64,000 nt of DNA from Antedon mediterranea. Lineage: Eukaryota; Echinodermata; Crinoidea; Comatulida; Antedonidae. Shown piece after piece: positions 37,743 through 49,051 of the stretch (positions are counted from its first letter, which is position 1; the number at the start of each line of letters is the position of its first letter). Under the pieces are notes generated by a model. The model searched no databases, was not told the DNA's origin, and saw only the letters and a list, made by a program, of their open reading frames with translations. Made by a program: the position numbers and the translations under genes. The stretch covers positions 26,959,795-27,023,794 of the forward strand of contig NC_092670.1 in assembly GCF_964355755.1 (NCBI RefSeq), in the 5' to 3' direction.

Positions 37743-39500
37743 TGTTTATTTGATTGATTGACACCTAACCTAAACCTTTAAATGTGCTATTTTAGTAGAA
37801 CAGTCATGCAATACAGTAGTTCTTACTTTTACGCTTAATGTTGATTTGATTGCTCACTGTAAAAAAGGTTCACACAGACAATTAAATGCTACCTATTTTG
37901 AAAGAAAAATGGCTGAGAGAGTAGGCCTACAGTTAGTGAAAACCATCAACAGGAAATTAATTGATTCTAATGACAGCTGTTTCAGGTTTTTAAATTTTAT
38001 TGAAATGCAATTAACCATTTCAATTGACAAGACAATATTTCTTGTTTATATGAAAATGACATTGATTAACATTCAACAAAAGTACTTCTTCATTATATAT
38101 ATTTGTTGATGTTTCTTTATAAACTTTTTATTTTTAAAATCTAAAATTGACATGTTTTATTACTGTTGTCTTGAACATTTTAGATATGATATACACTTTA
38201 TTGTCAAACTGTAACTGTGTTGCCTATTTGGTAAAACCAAGTGTATAAATTAAAAAAAAAAGGGACCAAAAAAAAAAAAAAGTAGTGAAGATTTAATTTG
38301 TTTTTGCCTACTGGAATTTTATACTTTAATTAATGTTTATGCTCAATACAGGGGTTAATATTATGGGATATTATTACAGTTTTTTACACACTCTTTAGGT
38401 GGTGGGGGATCTGGTATTGTATTTATTCAATAATATTAATAGTAATAATCATTGCTTCCATCTTGAATCAATGTCGAAGGCAATGTGGGAAGCTAGGCTA
38501 TTCGAAAAAGGTGAAGGTGACAGAACACAAAAACAAGTGGACATGGTTTTTAAATTTTTTAATTTATTATTTCTTTTTTTCACACCATTGTACTAAATTA
38601 TTATTCAGTATAATCACCACAAACCTGCTGCTTCCATCCACTCAGCAAGCAGCTCCATGTTGATCGCAATAGAAATAGTGGGAAAATAAAAAATACAGTA
38701 GATGGTGCAGAAATGTGTATTAATGAATGACAAGAATGTGCCTACATACAGTACAAATATCTCATATTTTCAATTGAAAACACAGGATGTTTATTGAATT
38801 GAGCTAATTTTCCAAAAAAATTATACTTTATAATCATTTGTTTTGATTTTATCTGAATTAATAACATTAGATGGGTCATGGACTCCCACATCATCATCTG
38901 GGTCTGTACATCTTCAGTTCTATTCTATCAAAAATAATGTTCATTGTGACAACCTTATAAATATTCCTATTGTTTGTAGCTTGTAGTATTCGTCTGTCAC
39001 TGAATAGATGAATTGTACACAGATTGATTGTCCTTGTAACTTTTAATGAATTAAAAAAACATAGTTTTTGTTATCTTGTTTTGACATCATAGTAAATTTT
39101 AAACATCAAATTGTGTCCAGTATACACACATATTTCTGTGTGCATTCCCGCCCCCACAGGATGAACCAATCAGCTGATGTACCATGACTAAGACACAGTC
39201 TTGCCATCAACTCTAAGAGTTTCCTTCCGATACACTATGCTATAACTAAAGTGATTCTTAGTAACTGACAAGTAGAGCGTTGTTGCATGTGTATCTCATA
39301 AAAGTGTGCGTTATTGCAACATTTTATCATTTCGTTTCTCTGCTCATTGAAGATTATCCAATCCAGTGTCTTACTACCAACTGTGAAATTATATCATGTA
39401 ATTTGGACCATTTGCTGTTTTGGAACTCCATTACACTTTACAGTATTTGAATTTATCCAGGATTTAATATGTTTGATTAGCCAACTCTTAATTGGATTCT
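37743..39500. other. Upstream region of the Ig receptor gene
   Basis: No convincing coding exon. A plausible 3' splice site (CTTAATTGGATTCTTAG, ending 39503) lies 13 bases before the receptor ATG, so a non-coding 5' exon probably lies in or beyond this stretch. Confidence 0.4.
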
Positions 39501-39516
39501 TAGAAGTATTGAAAAT

Positions 39517-41406
39517 ATGTATGTACTAATACAACTTTTGATAGTAACGTTTGTATATGAAAGTCACGGTGCTGTTACATGGCGTGTAGAACCAAACGAC
39601 ATTATTGCTTTCACTGGTGAAACAGTTACCATGTCCTGCATTGCATCTGGAACAAACTCATCCAGATCAGAGCGTCAGTTCCAATGGTATAAATTGTATG
39701 ATCCACGTCGTTTGAGTAAGAACCATATTCTGTTGTCTAGTACACCAACAGACAGAATATCTGTAGAAATTGATAAGCCAAGAAAGCGATATTCTTTAAT
39801 GATTAGAAATGTAACTGAGGAAGATACTGGACAGTTTCAGTGCATTTTGAAAGATGGTAATGTACCTGAAATTCATTCAGACGTTATAGTGTTAAACGTC
39901 ATTGAACCTCCTATTGAAGGATATACCCCTTGCAAACATTACAATGGTTCTAAAATGCTGTTGACGCCCTCTGGACAAGCAACTATTCGCTGCGAAAGTA
40001 TGCTCGATGATTTTAAGCCAAATCCATCGGCTACTCGTTCTGCTCACAGTAGCTGGCCAGATGTTGACCGTACTCTAAGTGTACTTAATCTACAGAATGG
40101 TACCGTTCTGCTTAAAGAAACTGAACAATCTAATAAAAATTCTGTTCAATTCTGTTCAACAAATATTGCTGCTTTGTCTGCTCCAGAGTCGTGTACCCTT
40201 TTACCAGATCTGCCTAAATTACCAGTTCTAATATCACCATCAAATAAAGCTATCGACTATGGTGATGACCTAACTTTTCAATGTATTATGGTTCAATCTT
40301 GGGAAATTATTGAGTACCGTTGGTATATTGAGGGAGCTCTGCAACCGTCTAGTATGTTCCTTGCTAATAACAGTCAAAGCCTGAGCATGAAAAATATCAA
40401 AGGAGTTATAGGAGAATATAAAGTAATATGCCAAGTAACCGATAGATGGCACTTAAGTATAAATGCTACAGCTATCGTAACGATGAAAAATGCACCCACT
40501 GTCACGACAATTGAACCCATAAGGGTAGCAAAACCGTCAACATCTGTAGCTTCAACTACTACATTTGTTTCACCATCGCTAATTGCTTCAAAATCACCCC
40601 CAAACAATGTAGATGAATCTGCAACAACTATGGATATGCAACATATTAGTATTTTGGTTGGTCCAATGATGGCTTGTATTATCCTTTTTGTTTTTTCCAT
40701 AGTTGTTTTATGGTATCATTCAAAATTAAAGAAAGAACGACAAAATCTTAAAAACCAATTAAAAGACCAGAAATCAGAGGATATAACTAACCAGGCCATT
40801 AAGCTGCGAGGTCGCCGCTATTCAGACTCTGTGATTAATCGACAAAGTGTGCTATACGAAACAGACTATGAAAATGTGGAATCGGTTTCCAGACACCGAA
40901 GCCTTTACATTGATCAACCCTCTAAAAATTTCATGCGTGGTAGTCATACCATGATGCCTCCAGTTCACGCAAACTTAAAGGTAAAAATTGAAGTGCCAAA
41001 TCTGACTGCTGCTTTAAGCCAAAGTGATCCAAATTTACATGCCTTTGAAGTAATCCAAAATCAAGATACTGTTTCTTCAACTATTACAGATACAACATTT
41101 GTTAAAACTGAAACAATTATTGAAACAGAAAATGAAGCGATAATTGATATTAGTGAACTCGCTGAGGAAGATATTCCACCACCGCTTCCCGCACCTAGAC
41201 GACCAAATTCTGAAATTGCTAATAGAATTTGTGACAATCAAAATAAGGATCATTATTATGTTAATTTAGGTCGACAGGCACGACTACAGCGTATTCCTCC
41301 AATACCGCCTCCACGCTCTTGTAATGGTAATATACCTTGTGGACTCCCATTTAGGAGATCAAACTCAGAAATTTTACATCCTGGAAAGATTACTTTACCT
41401 ACTTAG
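39517..41406 (+). CDS. Type I transmembrane Ig-superfamily receptor with signalling tail
   Basis: 629 residues in one uninterrupted frame. A signal peptide (about 1-18) is followed by three Ig-like domains: C41-W57-C109 with the canonical EEDTGQFQC, a divergent second with C159-C213, and C256-W269-C305. A Ser/Thr-rich stalk (about 326-372), one membrane helix (377-399) and a basic stop KLKKERQ come next. The 230-residue tail carries TDYENV (449-454), which fits the switch motif TxYxxV/I. It also has two YxN sites of Grb2 type (Y451 and YVNL at 581) and a proline tract RIPPIPPPR (592-600). Three RRxxS repeats lie at 433, near 565 and at 613. It is likely a plasma-membrane adhesion or immune-type receptor; ligand and orthologue are not recognised. 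The start is the first ATG after a plausible splice acceptor. Confidence 0.9.
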   Translation: MYVLIQLLIVTFVYESHGAVTWRVEPNDIIAFTGETVTMSCIASGTNSSRSERQFQWYKLYDPRRLSKNHILLSSTPTDRISVEIDKPRKRYSLMIRNVTEEDTGQFQCILKDGNVPEIHSDVIVLNVIEPPIEGYTPCKHYNGSKMLLTPSGQATIRCESMLDDFKPNPSATRSAHSSWPDVDRTLSVLNLQNGTVLLKETEQSNKNSVQFCSTNIAALSAPESCTLLPDLPKLPVLISPSNKAIDYGDDLTFQCIMVQSWEIIEYRWYIEGALQPSSMFLANNSQSLSMKNIKGVIGEYKVICQVTDRWHLSINATAIVTMKNAPTVTTIEPIRVAKPSTSVASTTTFVSPSLIASKSPPNNVDESATTMDMQHISILVGPMMACIILFVFSIVVLWYHSKLKKERQNLKNQLKDQKSEDITNQAIKLRGRRYSDSVINRQSVLYETDYENVESVSRHRSLYIDQPSKNFMRGSHTMMPPVHANLKVKIEVPNLTAALSQSDPNLHAFEVIQNQDTVSSTITDTTFVKTETIIETENEAIIDISELAEEDIPPPLPAPRRPNSEIANRICDNQNKDHYYVNLGRQARLQRIPPIPPPRSCNGNIPCGLPFRRSNSEILHPGKITLPT

Positions 41407-41560
41407 TGTTCTATAAACAATAAGTAGTTACATTAATTTTGTTAGTTCTTCGCCATTTACTACAGATACAGTCCCATCGAAAGCGATTGATTTCGCTGTA
41501 GGAGTCCCTTGGGTCTAGCATGTGTGATGTATGTGTTATTGTTTGTTTTGTAAAATCCGT

Positions 41561-41566
41561 AATAAA
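41561..41566 (+). terminator. Polyadenylation signal of the Ig receptor
   Basis: AATAAA lies 155 bases after the stop codon at 41404-41406, the expected distance for a short 3' untranslated region. Confidence 0.6.
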
Positions 41567-41784
41567 TTGAATTGAAGCATGTAAATGTTATTTTTAGTAT
41601 GAAATTTGTATTTAATAAGGCAAAAAAGAAAAAATGAAAGTAAACCAAAAAATTGCACAATGCACATGAGATTTTACCATTTTGCTTTATGTATTGTTTG
41701 AAGGTTTGCATGGTGAAATCAAATGTTTATATAAAGTTTGCAGTACACTACGTATATTAGTTTTGAAAAGACCTGTTGTGTTTC

Positions 41785-42091
41785 TCTCAACGTTTCGATC
41801 AATATGCTTTGATCGTTATCAGGAGTGAGAATGCAGAAAGTCCAGGAAACTTATTGGAAAAGGGTGGGACTGGTGTGAAAGCCAGAAACAATGGGAAGTT
41901 CACACAGTGTGAAACTATAGCTATAGCAGAGCATTCTTTCTCATGAACAATAGTGAATGGAAACTGGCTATAGAAGAGCATTGTTTCTGATAGGTGTGAA
42001 AAGCAAACTAAAACCAATAGCATTGTCTCCTGGACTTTGTGCATTCTCACTCCTGAGGATGATAAAAGCATATTGATCGAAACGTTGAGAA
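41785..42091. mobile_element. MITE with CAACGTTTCGATCAATATG ends
   Basis: Inverted ends of about 55 bases (CAACGTTTCGATCAATATG..CAGGAGTGAGAATGCA). The 300-base element has no coding. The preceding 41730-41780 (TATAAAGTTTGCAGTACACT..) is shared with the MITE at 43901. Confidence 0.7.
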
Positions 42092-42099
42092 ATTCAACA

Positions 42100-42297
42100 G
42101 TTCTACCACTCCAAGGGTCCTGGGTTCAAGTCCCGTCACATGTCAGGATTTTTTCCAATTCCACTCCCAAAGACTTGTAAGAAGACTTTGTTTATGTAGA
42201 GCATCTTGTGTATATGTTTGTTTTGTGAACCTCTGAGGGTCCCTAATGATCAGCATTAGCTGGATGGATCACCCTCATTAAATATGGTTTTAAAAAA
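42100..42297 (+). repeat. 5'-truncated tRNA-derived SINE
   Basis: B box GGTTCAAGTCCC at 42123, then a SINE body with TGATCAGCATTAGCTGGATG and a short A tail. The A box is missing. Confidence 0.6.
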
Positions 42298-42689
42298 AAA
42301 CCAAAAAGAAAAAAACCATTTTGCTTTAATTTGAAAAATGTCACTATGCAATACATATAATTAATATATATTGTACAGTATGTATTTTAGTAATTACTTT
42401 ACCAAATCCTTAATTAGTCTTTTATAAGAATCCTAAAGCAATTACTTTTAATTTATTTAATTACGGCCATTTCTTTGATTGCAATTTGAAATGCCGCATA
42501 GTTATAGAATATTATAAAATACAAATTACTATGCAAACATGATAAAATATGCAATGCTGATCATTCTTGTTGATTGTTAGTTTTGGGATTTTTCACTGAA
42601 CAAAATAGACCATGATCAATTAAACAACATTTTGGACATGGGAATTATCAAATTTATAATTAAAACAGAGGTGTAAGAGAGTTAATCAA

Positions 42690-43028
42690 ACATACGGCTT
42701 TACCACGTCGAATCACCGAAGTTACGCGACGTTGGGCCTGGTTAGAGCTTGGATGGAAGACCATCTGGGATTAACGGGTGCTGTATACGGAGCTGGGGTC
42801 CCGTTAGGCATTTGAAATCAGCACTGCTGACTCTATGGCAGCCCCTGCATCTAGTATCTGCCTCAGACCGCTGGTCAAGGTGGGCACTGGACGAGAGAAG
42901 CCCTTGATCAATGTTAGGACCAATCAAGGTGCTTTAAGCAGTCCTGGCTTTTTTTGTATCAAACCTGTTAGTGGCGGTAATTATCGCTGTTGGTTTCGAT
43001 TAAATAAAATAAAAATAAAAATAAAATG
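42690..43028 (+). repeat. 5S rRNA-derived SINE
   Basis: From 42692 the sequence follows 5S rRNA with a gap after TACCAC: GGGCCTGGTTAGAGCTTGGA, then TGGAAGACCATCTGGGATTA and CGGGTGCTGTA. This includes the internal C-box region of the 5S promoter. It continues into an unrelated body of about 240 bases and ends in an AAATAAAATAAAA tail. It is a SINE3-type retroposon, not a functional 5S gene, because the first third is deleted and the body is fused. Confidence 0.85.
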
Positions 43029-43900
43029 AAATAGATGTCTGATCGGCTTAAATCTGTGCGTGTGAATGCTAATGTCAATACTGTGAACAATGCAATGTTT
43101 TTCCACTATTATTTACAAATAATACAATTATTTATATGAGATATTTGTATGAGATTAAATAGTATGTATACAGTATCCCAATTAGTTTTTGAATTTTTCA
43201 GATCCTTTTTGAATTATAGATACAATTTGTTTCGAGTATATTTGGATTTACTTTACGTTTAATATTTCAATTGTAGGTAATTTAAGGCAGATGTTTAAAG
43301 ATTATGACTCAAGCAGTGATGTCATTGTTGTCTCTTATTATTATATGGCTTTTAATACTGTGAATAAATTACTGTACTTTTATTTTAAAAAAACAATGAA
43401 GGCTAGCCAAAAATGGATGGTCATTTGAGATATGGATTTATTGCTTAACTCTTTCCTGTCCTATAGTGTATGATGATACATTTTTTAAATGTAAAAACAA
43501 ACCGGTAAAGAATACAGTAAGAGAGAGTGTAATACTCAAAAATTAAATCAGTTGTTGTTTATTTTATTTAAATAAAATAAATGTATTGTTCAAGTTTCTC
43601 AATTTAATGCATGTAAAAATAAATGCTATGTGGACCTATATTGTGTTTATATTTTCATCTTCAAACAGTTTCAAATAGCCGATTCTAATATTAGGTATGC
43701 GGCCCCCTATAAATACCAGAATGCATTGCTCATGGATTGATATTTGTAGGAAGTTTTTTTATTATTTCTATGTTTTCTTTATTATACAGTATCTTTAAAT
43801 ATTAATAGATAAAATTATACTATATTTGTTTACTTGTATACTTTTTTTTAATACTGTATCGAGAAAGATATATTAACAACCATTAAAACAATAGATAAAT
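43029..43900. other. Intergenic, no gene seen
   Basis: AT-rich sequence; a short relic of the 1646-type MITE lies near 43,690-43,760. Confidence 0.35.
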
Positions 43901-44026
43901 TATGTTGATATAAAGTTTGCGGTACACTACGTATATTAGTTTTGAAAAGAACTGGTGAGTTTCTCTACGTTTCGATCAATATAACTTTGATCGTTCTGTC
44001 TTGATTGCAAACTTTATACCAACATA
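43901..44026. mobile_element. Short MITE with TATAAAGTTTGC ends
   Basis: Inverted ends TATGTTGRTATAAAGTTTGC (20 bases). The left end continues into a GTACACTACGTATATTAG block shared with 41740. Confidence 0.65.
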
Positions 44027-45807
44027 TTGAGTCTATTTCATACCTAGCTTACTTGGATAAAACAACAATAGCCTTTCTCCTCGAAAAGTAGAAGTTTTCA
44101 TTGAATCCCCCTCTCCACAAATGGTATAGTCCATGAACTATGCCCTCAAGAGGGAGCCTGCCCACAAACCACCATCATCATTTCATTTCGAGACATGAAA
44201 GAATTAACATGTTTTCGGAGTGTCGCAAAACCTAAGATCACGAAAGCCAAGATCCCCAAAGACCTAAAGATCACGAAACCGAAAAGATTACAAATTCTAA
44301 GATATACGACAGCTTAAAAACAATAATTGTTTATCTATACACAATTTTAAACATAGTAGGTTTCATTTATTAATGCTTTTTGCCATAAATTTAATTACAA
44401 GTACTTATCACAAACAGAAATAAACTCACAATATTTTCGCCCGTTGAGTAAATATATACCTTTGTTTCACAACAAACAAACTTGACAATTTGTTTGTTGA
44501 TATATATTTACTCCATTGCGTTGGTTTCAGGGCGTGTTTTCCTTTCGCACCTGCATTTGTATTTTGACTCCAAATTAATTCAACTAACTTTATCCTGAAT
44601 ACCACACCTTAGAATTAGGCCTCATAAGTACTTTTATGAAAGAGATCCACATAAAAAGTAACAAATAAATATAAATAAAAATTGGTGATTTTACAGACGT
44701 GTTTCTCGCACACTTTCGCATACTCAACTTTCAATATTTTCGTTTCTAAGGAGCGCCAAAAGAGCAACAATAATAGAGGGCTAAAAACTTGATGGAATGC
44801 GTCTACATTTAATGCATTTATTGGTGAAATGCACGTTTGATTTCAATATATTTTGTCAATTTGTCACTAAAAATTCTGTAATACTGTATGTTACTGCTGA
44901 TACTTTACTATTTTCTAAGAATATTAATTGAACTTAAAATCAGCATCACTACTCTCACCCTGGCCTTGTCATAAGGGCGACCTAAAGGGGATATGATGAA
45001 TTTTTCAATTTTATTCCTAAAGCTAACAAAACCGTGTAAAGTATCAACAGTAACATTTTATTTGTATTGAAAGTGACAAAATATATTGAATTGAATATGA
45101 TTTTCCCCAAAAAATAAGTTAAATAGAGGGATTACACATAGTTTTTAGTCCTCTATTAATGTTGCTCTTTTGATGTTCCATAGAAACAAAATATTAAACA
45201 TAGAGTATGCAAAATTTGCATGAGAAAAACGTCTGTAAATGTAGGCTAAAAATTAAAACAATAGTACAGTGGATATGGAACTTTGACTTTACTTTTGACC
45301 AGAAAATAAAAGACGCTAAAGAAAAATTGTGCTGTGTAAATTAGATGATGCGCGCAAACGCATAGGCCTAACGAAAGTATAAAAATGCCAGACTATATTA
45401 TTTTGGGTGTTTTTTGTGGTGTATTAATTATTTGATACGTAGAGATAAAAAAAAAAGTGGACAAAAATCGAATGAAAAATACACTGCTGCGGAACCACGA
45501 ATTAAGTTTATTCATTTACAATTTATTTTAATTTCACTGGTTTTGATATTTTGCAATTTTTTTGCTACTTTTGTAATTAAAGTGTGGTCCACTCGGTTTG
45601 TCTGCCTTACCGGTAATAATAATTCGCATGGCATGATTTTTATGTATAATAACGTAGCGTACTTTTCCCGGCCAATATATTTTTGTTTGTACATAATTTT
45701 GGGACCCCTCATGAGATGTCACAAAATAAACCTGAATATTCATTAATCATGTCTAAAGCTAATGTTAGAAATGAGCTAACAATTCGCTATACAAAGATTT
45801 TTCTGTT

Positions 45808-45905
45808 GAGGCGTCTGTGTAGTCGAGTGGATTAGGCTATGGACTTTACATGTTGATGTATGGGGTTCGAATCCGATGAGCAAGAGAGATTATTTAGATG
45901 GTTAG
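45808..45905 (+). repeat. tRNA-derived SINE
   Basis: A-box-like TGTGTAGTCGAGTGG and B box GGTTCGAATCC at tRNA-like spacing, with a divergent body downstream. Not a credible tRNA because the stems do not pair well. Confidence 0.6.
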
Positions 45906-46160
45906 GTTTAGTTATATTTAGGAACTTAAGTAGTTCGGCTATCTTTTACATACGAAACGAATGTACGAAATAAGAAATCGCTTCCCGGCCCCTGACAAAT
46001 TGTTTTTTTGTTGTAAAATTGTCAACAATACAATTCGGGACTACTTACAGCCATTGATTTTGTTATACACAGACTTTTCCTTTACTTTGAAATATCTGTA
46101 AGCTACAAAATGAAAGCAATACTGGATTTGGGGTGCGCTTTAGAAAGTGACAACGTGCAT

Positions 46161-46565
46161 TGTAGTGAATATATTTTAGTTGGTTCCGAGCTTTCTCAGG
46201 CGTATATATTTCCACGCGACGTACACAGCTGTCACTGAATGATAACTCATACAAAAAGTATATTTAACTCAACTAGAACTTTTATTCCTTGTAATTCGAT
46301 TAATACATCTTTCTACCACTACCAGTCAAGCCTTAATATTTTCTTTATCATCTTTCCGTTTATCTACTCTGATCTTATTCTCTCTTCTTCTTTAATATCT
46401 ATTACATTCCACTTTTATACTGGACATGCAAATTTTAGGCTTCAGAGGAGGATAACATTTTCCCTCCAAAAATTATACGATTTTGATTGGCTAATAATAT
46501 AAGGCGGACCTGGTCTAAAGCATCCTTATCTAAACACAGAGAATCACAACATAAATAATATGACA
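46161..46565 (-). repeat. 3' LTR of the Gmr1-like element
   Basis: The partner of 52163-52567. The chance open frame inside both LTRs differs at one codon. Confidence 0.92.
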
Positions 46566-46580
46566 TTCCCCTTTTTGGGA
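46566..46580 (-). promoter_or_regulatory. Polypurine tract
   Basis: CCCAAAAAGGGGAA ends exactly at the 3' LTR, as expected for the plus-strand primer of reverse transcription. Confidence 0.65.
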
Positions 46581-46666
46581 AAAAGATTGTGTCAATCTTT
46601 CCAAAAATTTAACATTTAAAACCATTTTACTTTAAACTATCTACTAATAACACCTCTATAATATAT

Positions 46667-47338
46667 TTATGCACGGCTTAATCCATCTGCATTTCCATTT
46701 AATGATCCTTTCTTGTAAATAACTTTAAATTTATATCCTTGTAAAAACAGAGCCCATCTCATAAGTCTAACATTTGCCCCCTTCATTGAGTCCATCCATC
46801 TCAATGCCTGGTGGTCAGTATGAACTTGAAATTCACAACCATACAGATAATACTTAAGTTTATTGATAGCCCAAACAATAGAGAGGCACTCTTTTTCTGG
46901 CACAGAATATCTCTGCTCATGTACAGATAACTTTCTACTTAAATACACAATGGGATAATCATTACCCTCACCATCTATTTGGCTCAGCACTGCACCTATG
47001 CCATAATTTGAGGCATCGGTTTGCAATAAAAACATCTTATCAAAATTTGGGGCTTTTAATACATTATCATCAGTAAGTCGTTTCTTTAAAGTTACAAAGG
47101 CATTTTCACATTGTTCATTCCACTTAACGGTATTACTTTTACTCTTTAAAGTTAAATCGATCAATGGCTTAGCAATATCGGCATAGTTCTGTACAAATTT
47201 TCTGTAATAGCCAGTTAATCCGAGAAATGATCGGACTTGTTTCTTAGACAAAGGTCTGGGGAACTTTTCCACAGCCTCAACCTTATCAATCATGGGTCTA
47301 ATTTCTCCATTACCAATCTTATGCCCCAGAAATTCTAC
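46667..47338 (-). pseudogene. Reverse transcriptase thumb and RNase H
   Basis: RSFLGLTGYYRKFVQNYA (thumb), LQTDASNYGIGAVLSQ and VHTDHQALRWM (RNase H acidic blocks). It ends at 46667, about 85 bases before the polypurine tract, so nothing of pol follows RNase H. This confirms that integrase is not at the 3' end. Confidence 0.9.
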
Positions 47339-47767
47339 CTATGCATAGGCAATTTTACATTTCAAAGGCTTTGCTGTCAATCCAGCACTACTTAATCTTT
47401 CTAATACATCATTCAAATGAAAAATATGATCTTTCCAAGTTTGACTATAAATACATATGTCATCTATATATGCCTTAGCATATCCCTCAGTACCTTGTAA
47501 TACCTTATCCATTAATCTTTGGAAAGTACTAGAGCTATTTTGCATACCAAATGGAAGTACATTGTAACAATACTGTCCAAATTGTGTAATAAATGCTGAT
47601 TTGTCTTTGGTCTTAGGATCCAGAGGCACCTGGTAAAATCCTTTAGTTAGATCTAACGTAGTTATGTATATTGCGGATGATACCTCATCCAACATTTCGT
47701 CTATGCGAGGCATAACATAAGGGTCAAATTGTGTAGTCTTATTTAGTGATCTAAAATCTGTCACCAT
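47339..47767 (-). pseudogene. Reverse transcriptase core
   Basis: VTDFRSLNK, TTLDLTKGFYQVPLD, NVLPFGMQNSSSTFQRLMD and the catalytic AYIDDICIYS. A TAG at 47339-47341 interrupts the frame shortly after the catalytic block; the next part continues in the same frame. Confidence 0.9.
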
Positions 47768-48426
47768 TCTAATTTGATTCTGGCCAGGGCAATAATAGGT
47801 GCAGCATAGGCACTAACTGTAGGTTCTATTATACCCATAGCCAACATACTATCTAATTCTTCTTTCAATTTACCCTTTAATGCTTGGGGCGTTCTATATG
47901 CCCTATGCCTTATAGGCATTTCACCATTAGTCTTAATTTCATGTGTCACCAAGTGAATTCTACCTGGTACATCCGAGAATACATTCTGTTGGTACTTTAA
48001 CAATTCTGTTAATTGTTTAGTTTGTGTATCATTTAAATTACTACTAACGTTAACATCTCTCCATGTTTGTGATTGATGATAAGACAATCCTATGTCTATT
48101 TCACTATCTAACTCATTGTCATGGACTGTTTCATTTAAGTCTACTTCTTCTATCGACTGAACATTTGTTACTACATAATAACCATCTTTACTTATTTCTA
48201 CTTTATCATACCATCTCTTTAACATATTAACATGTAGAATTTGTTTTTCTTTTCTTCTACCTCCTATGTATATTTCATAATTTACATCATTGACCTTTTT
48301 TGTAACAGTGAAGGGGCCTTGCCATTTACTGTCTAACTTACTATTTCCTACTGGAAGGAATATCAACACTTTGTCCCCTTCTACAAATTTTCTATCAATA
48401 GCATTCTTGTTATAATTGTGGGACAT
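47761..48426 (-). pseudogene. Integrase GPY/F module, linker and start of reverse transcriptase
   Basis: GDKVLIFLPVG, KWQGPFTV and HVNMLKRWY form the integrase GPY/F module. VFSDVPGRIHLVTHEI and AYRTPQALKGKLKEELD open reverse transcriptase in the same frame. This directly shows integrase upstream of reverse transcriptase. The frame breaks at about 47,765. Confidence 0.88.
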
Positions 48427-48435
48427 AATTTCTTA

Positions 48436-48717
48436 TTGTTCAAGTTTGTTTACATTAGCATCTTTCATTAATTCCTCCATTTTTTCTCTTATGTCTAACA
48501 TGTATTTGATAACATCAGTAGATGTTTCTTCATCTTCTACCCAATTACTTTTGAGTATACTCAAGGGTCCCCTCACCTCTCTACCATAAAGCAATTTAAA
48601 AGGTGAATGGCCCGTCGCTTTACTAGGAACTTCTCTGTATGCAAACAGAAAGGGGGGTATGTAGTTATCCCAATTTTTTCTTTGCTTAACTGTAAGTGTT
48701 CTTATCATATTTTTCAA
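48436..48717 (-). pseudogene. Integrase C-terminal part
   Basis: NWDNYIPPFLFAYREVPSKA and SPFKLLYGREVRGPL are the standard blocks after the Ty3/gypsy integrase core. The frame ends at a TAA (48433-48435) and resumes in the same frame at 48426. Confidence 0.85.
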
Positions 48718-49048
48718 TGTACCGTGAAATCTTTCAACAAGCCCATTGCTTTGGGGTGGTACACTGTAGTCTTTAATTGATTAATCCCCAACATACTACA
48801 TATAGATTGCATAATTGAAGACATGAAATTAGTTCCTTGATCATGTACAATCTCTTCGGGTAATCCTACTCTAGTAAAGACTTCTATTAGAGCCCTGGCT
48901 ACTGTTTCAGCTCTAACATTGGGTAACGGGATAGCATCCGGATATCTTGTAGCATAGTCAATTATAGTAAGCATATATTTGTTATTACGGCTTGTTCTAG
49001 ATAAGGGTCCAACAATGTCTATCGCTATACGTTTAAATGGTGTACTTA
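48714..49048 (-). pseudogene. Integrase catalytic core
   Basis: The first Asp is in AIDIVGPLSRT and the second in VHDQGTNFMSS, with the downstream LKTTVYHP block. Near 48,755 a one-base loss shifts the frame, so the expected third acidic residue lies in another frame from the first two. The continuation is seen at 48717-48433. Confidence 0.85.
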
Positions 49049-49051
49049 TAA

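Noticed and set aside
42690-42800. Functional 5S rRNA gene
   Set aside because: Internal deletion, diverged A box and fusion to a SINE body with A-rich tail.
45414-45746. 110-codon plus-strand frame with hydrophobic stretches
   Set aside because: Lies in transposon interior, low-complexity start, no family.
46239-46502. Identical 87-codon frames in 46239-46502 and 52241-52504
   Set aside because: They are inside the two LTRs; identity is due to LTR duplication.
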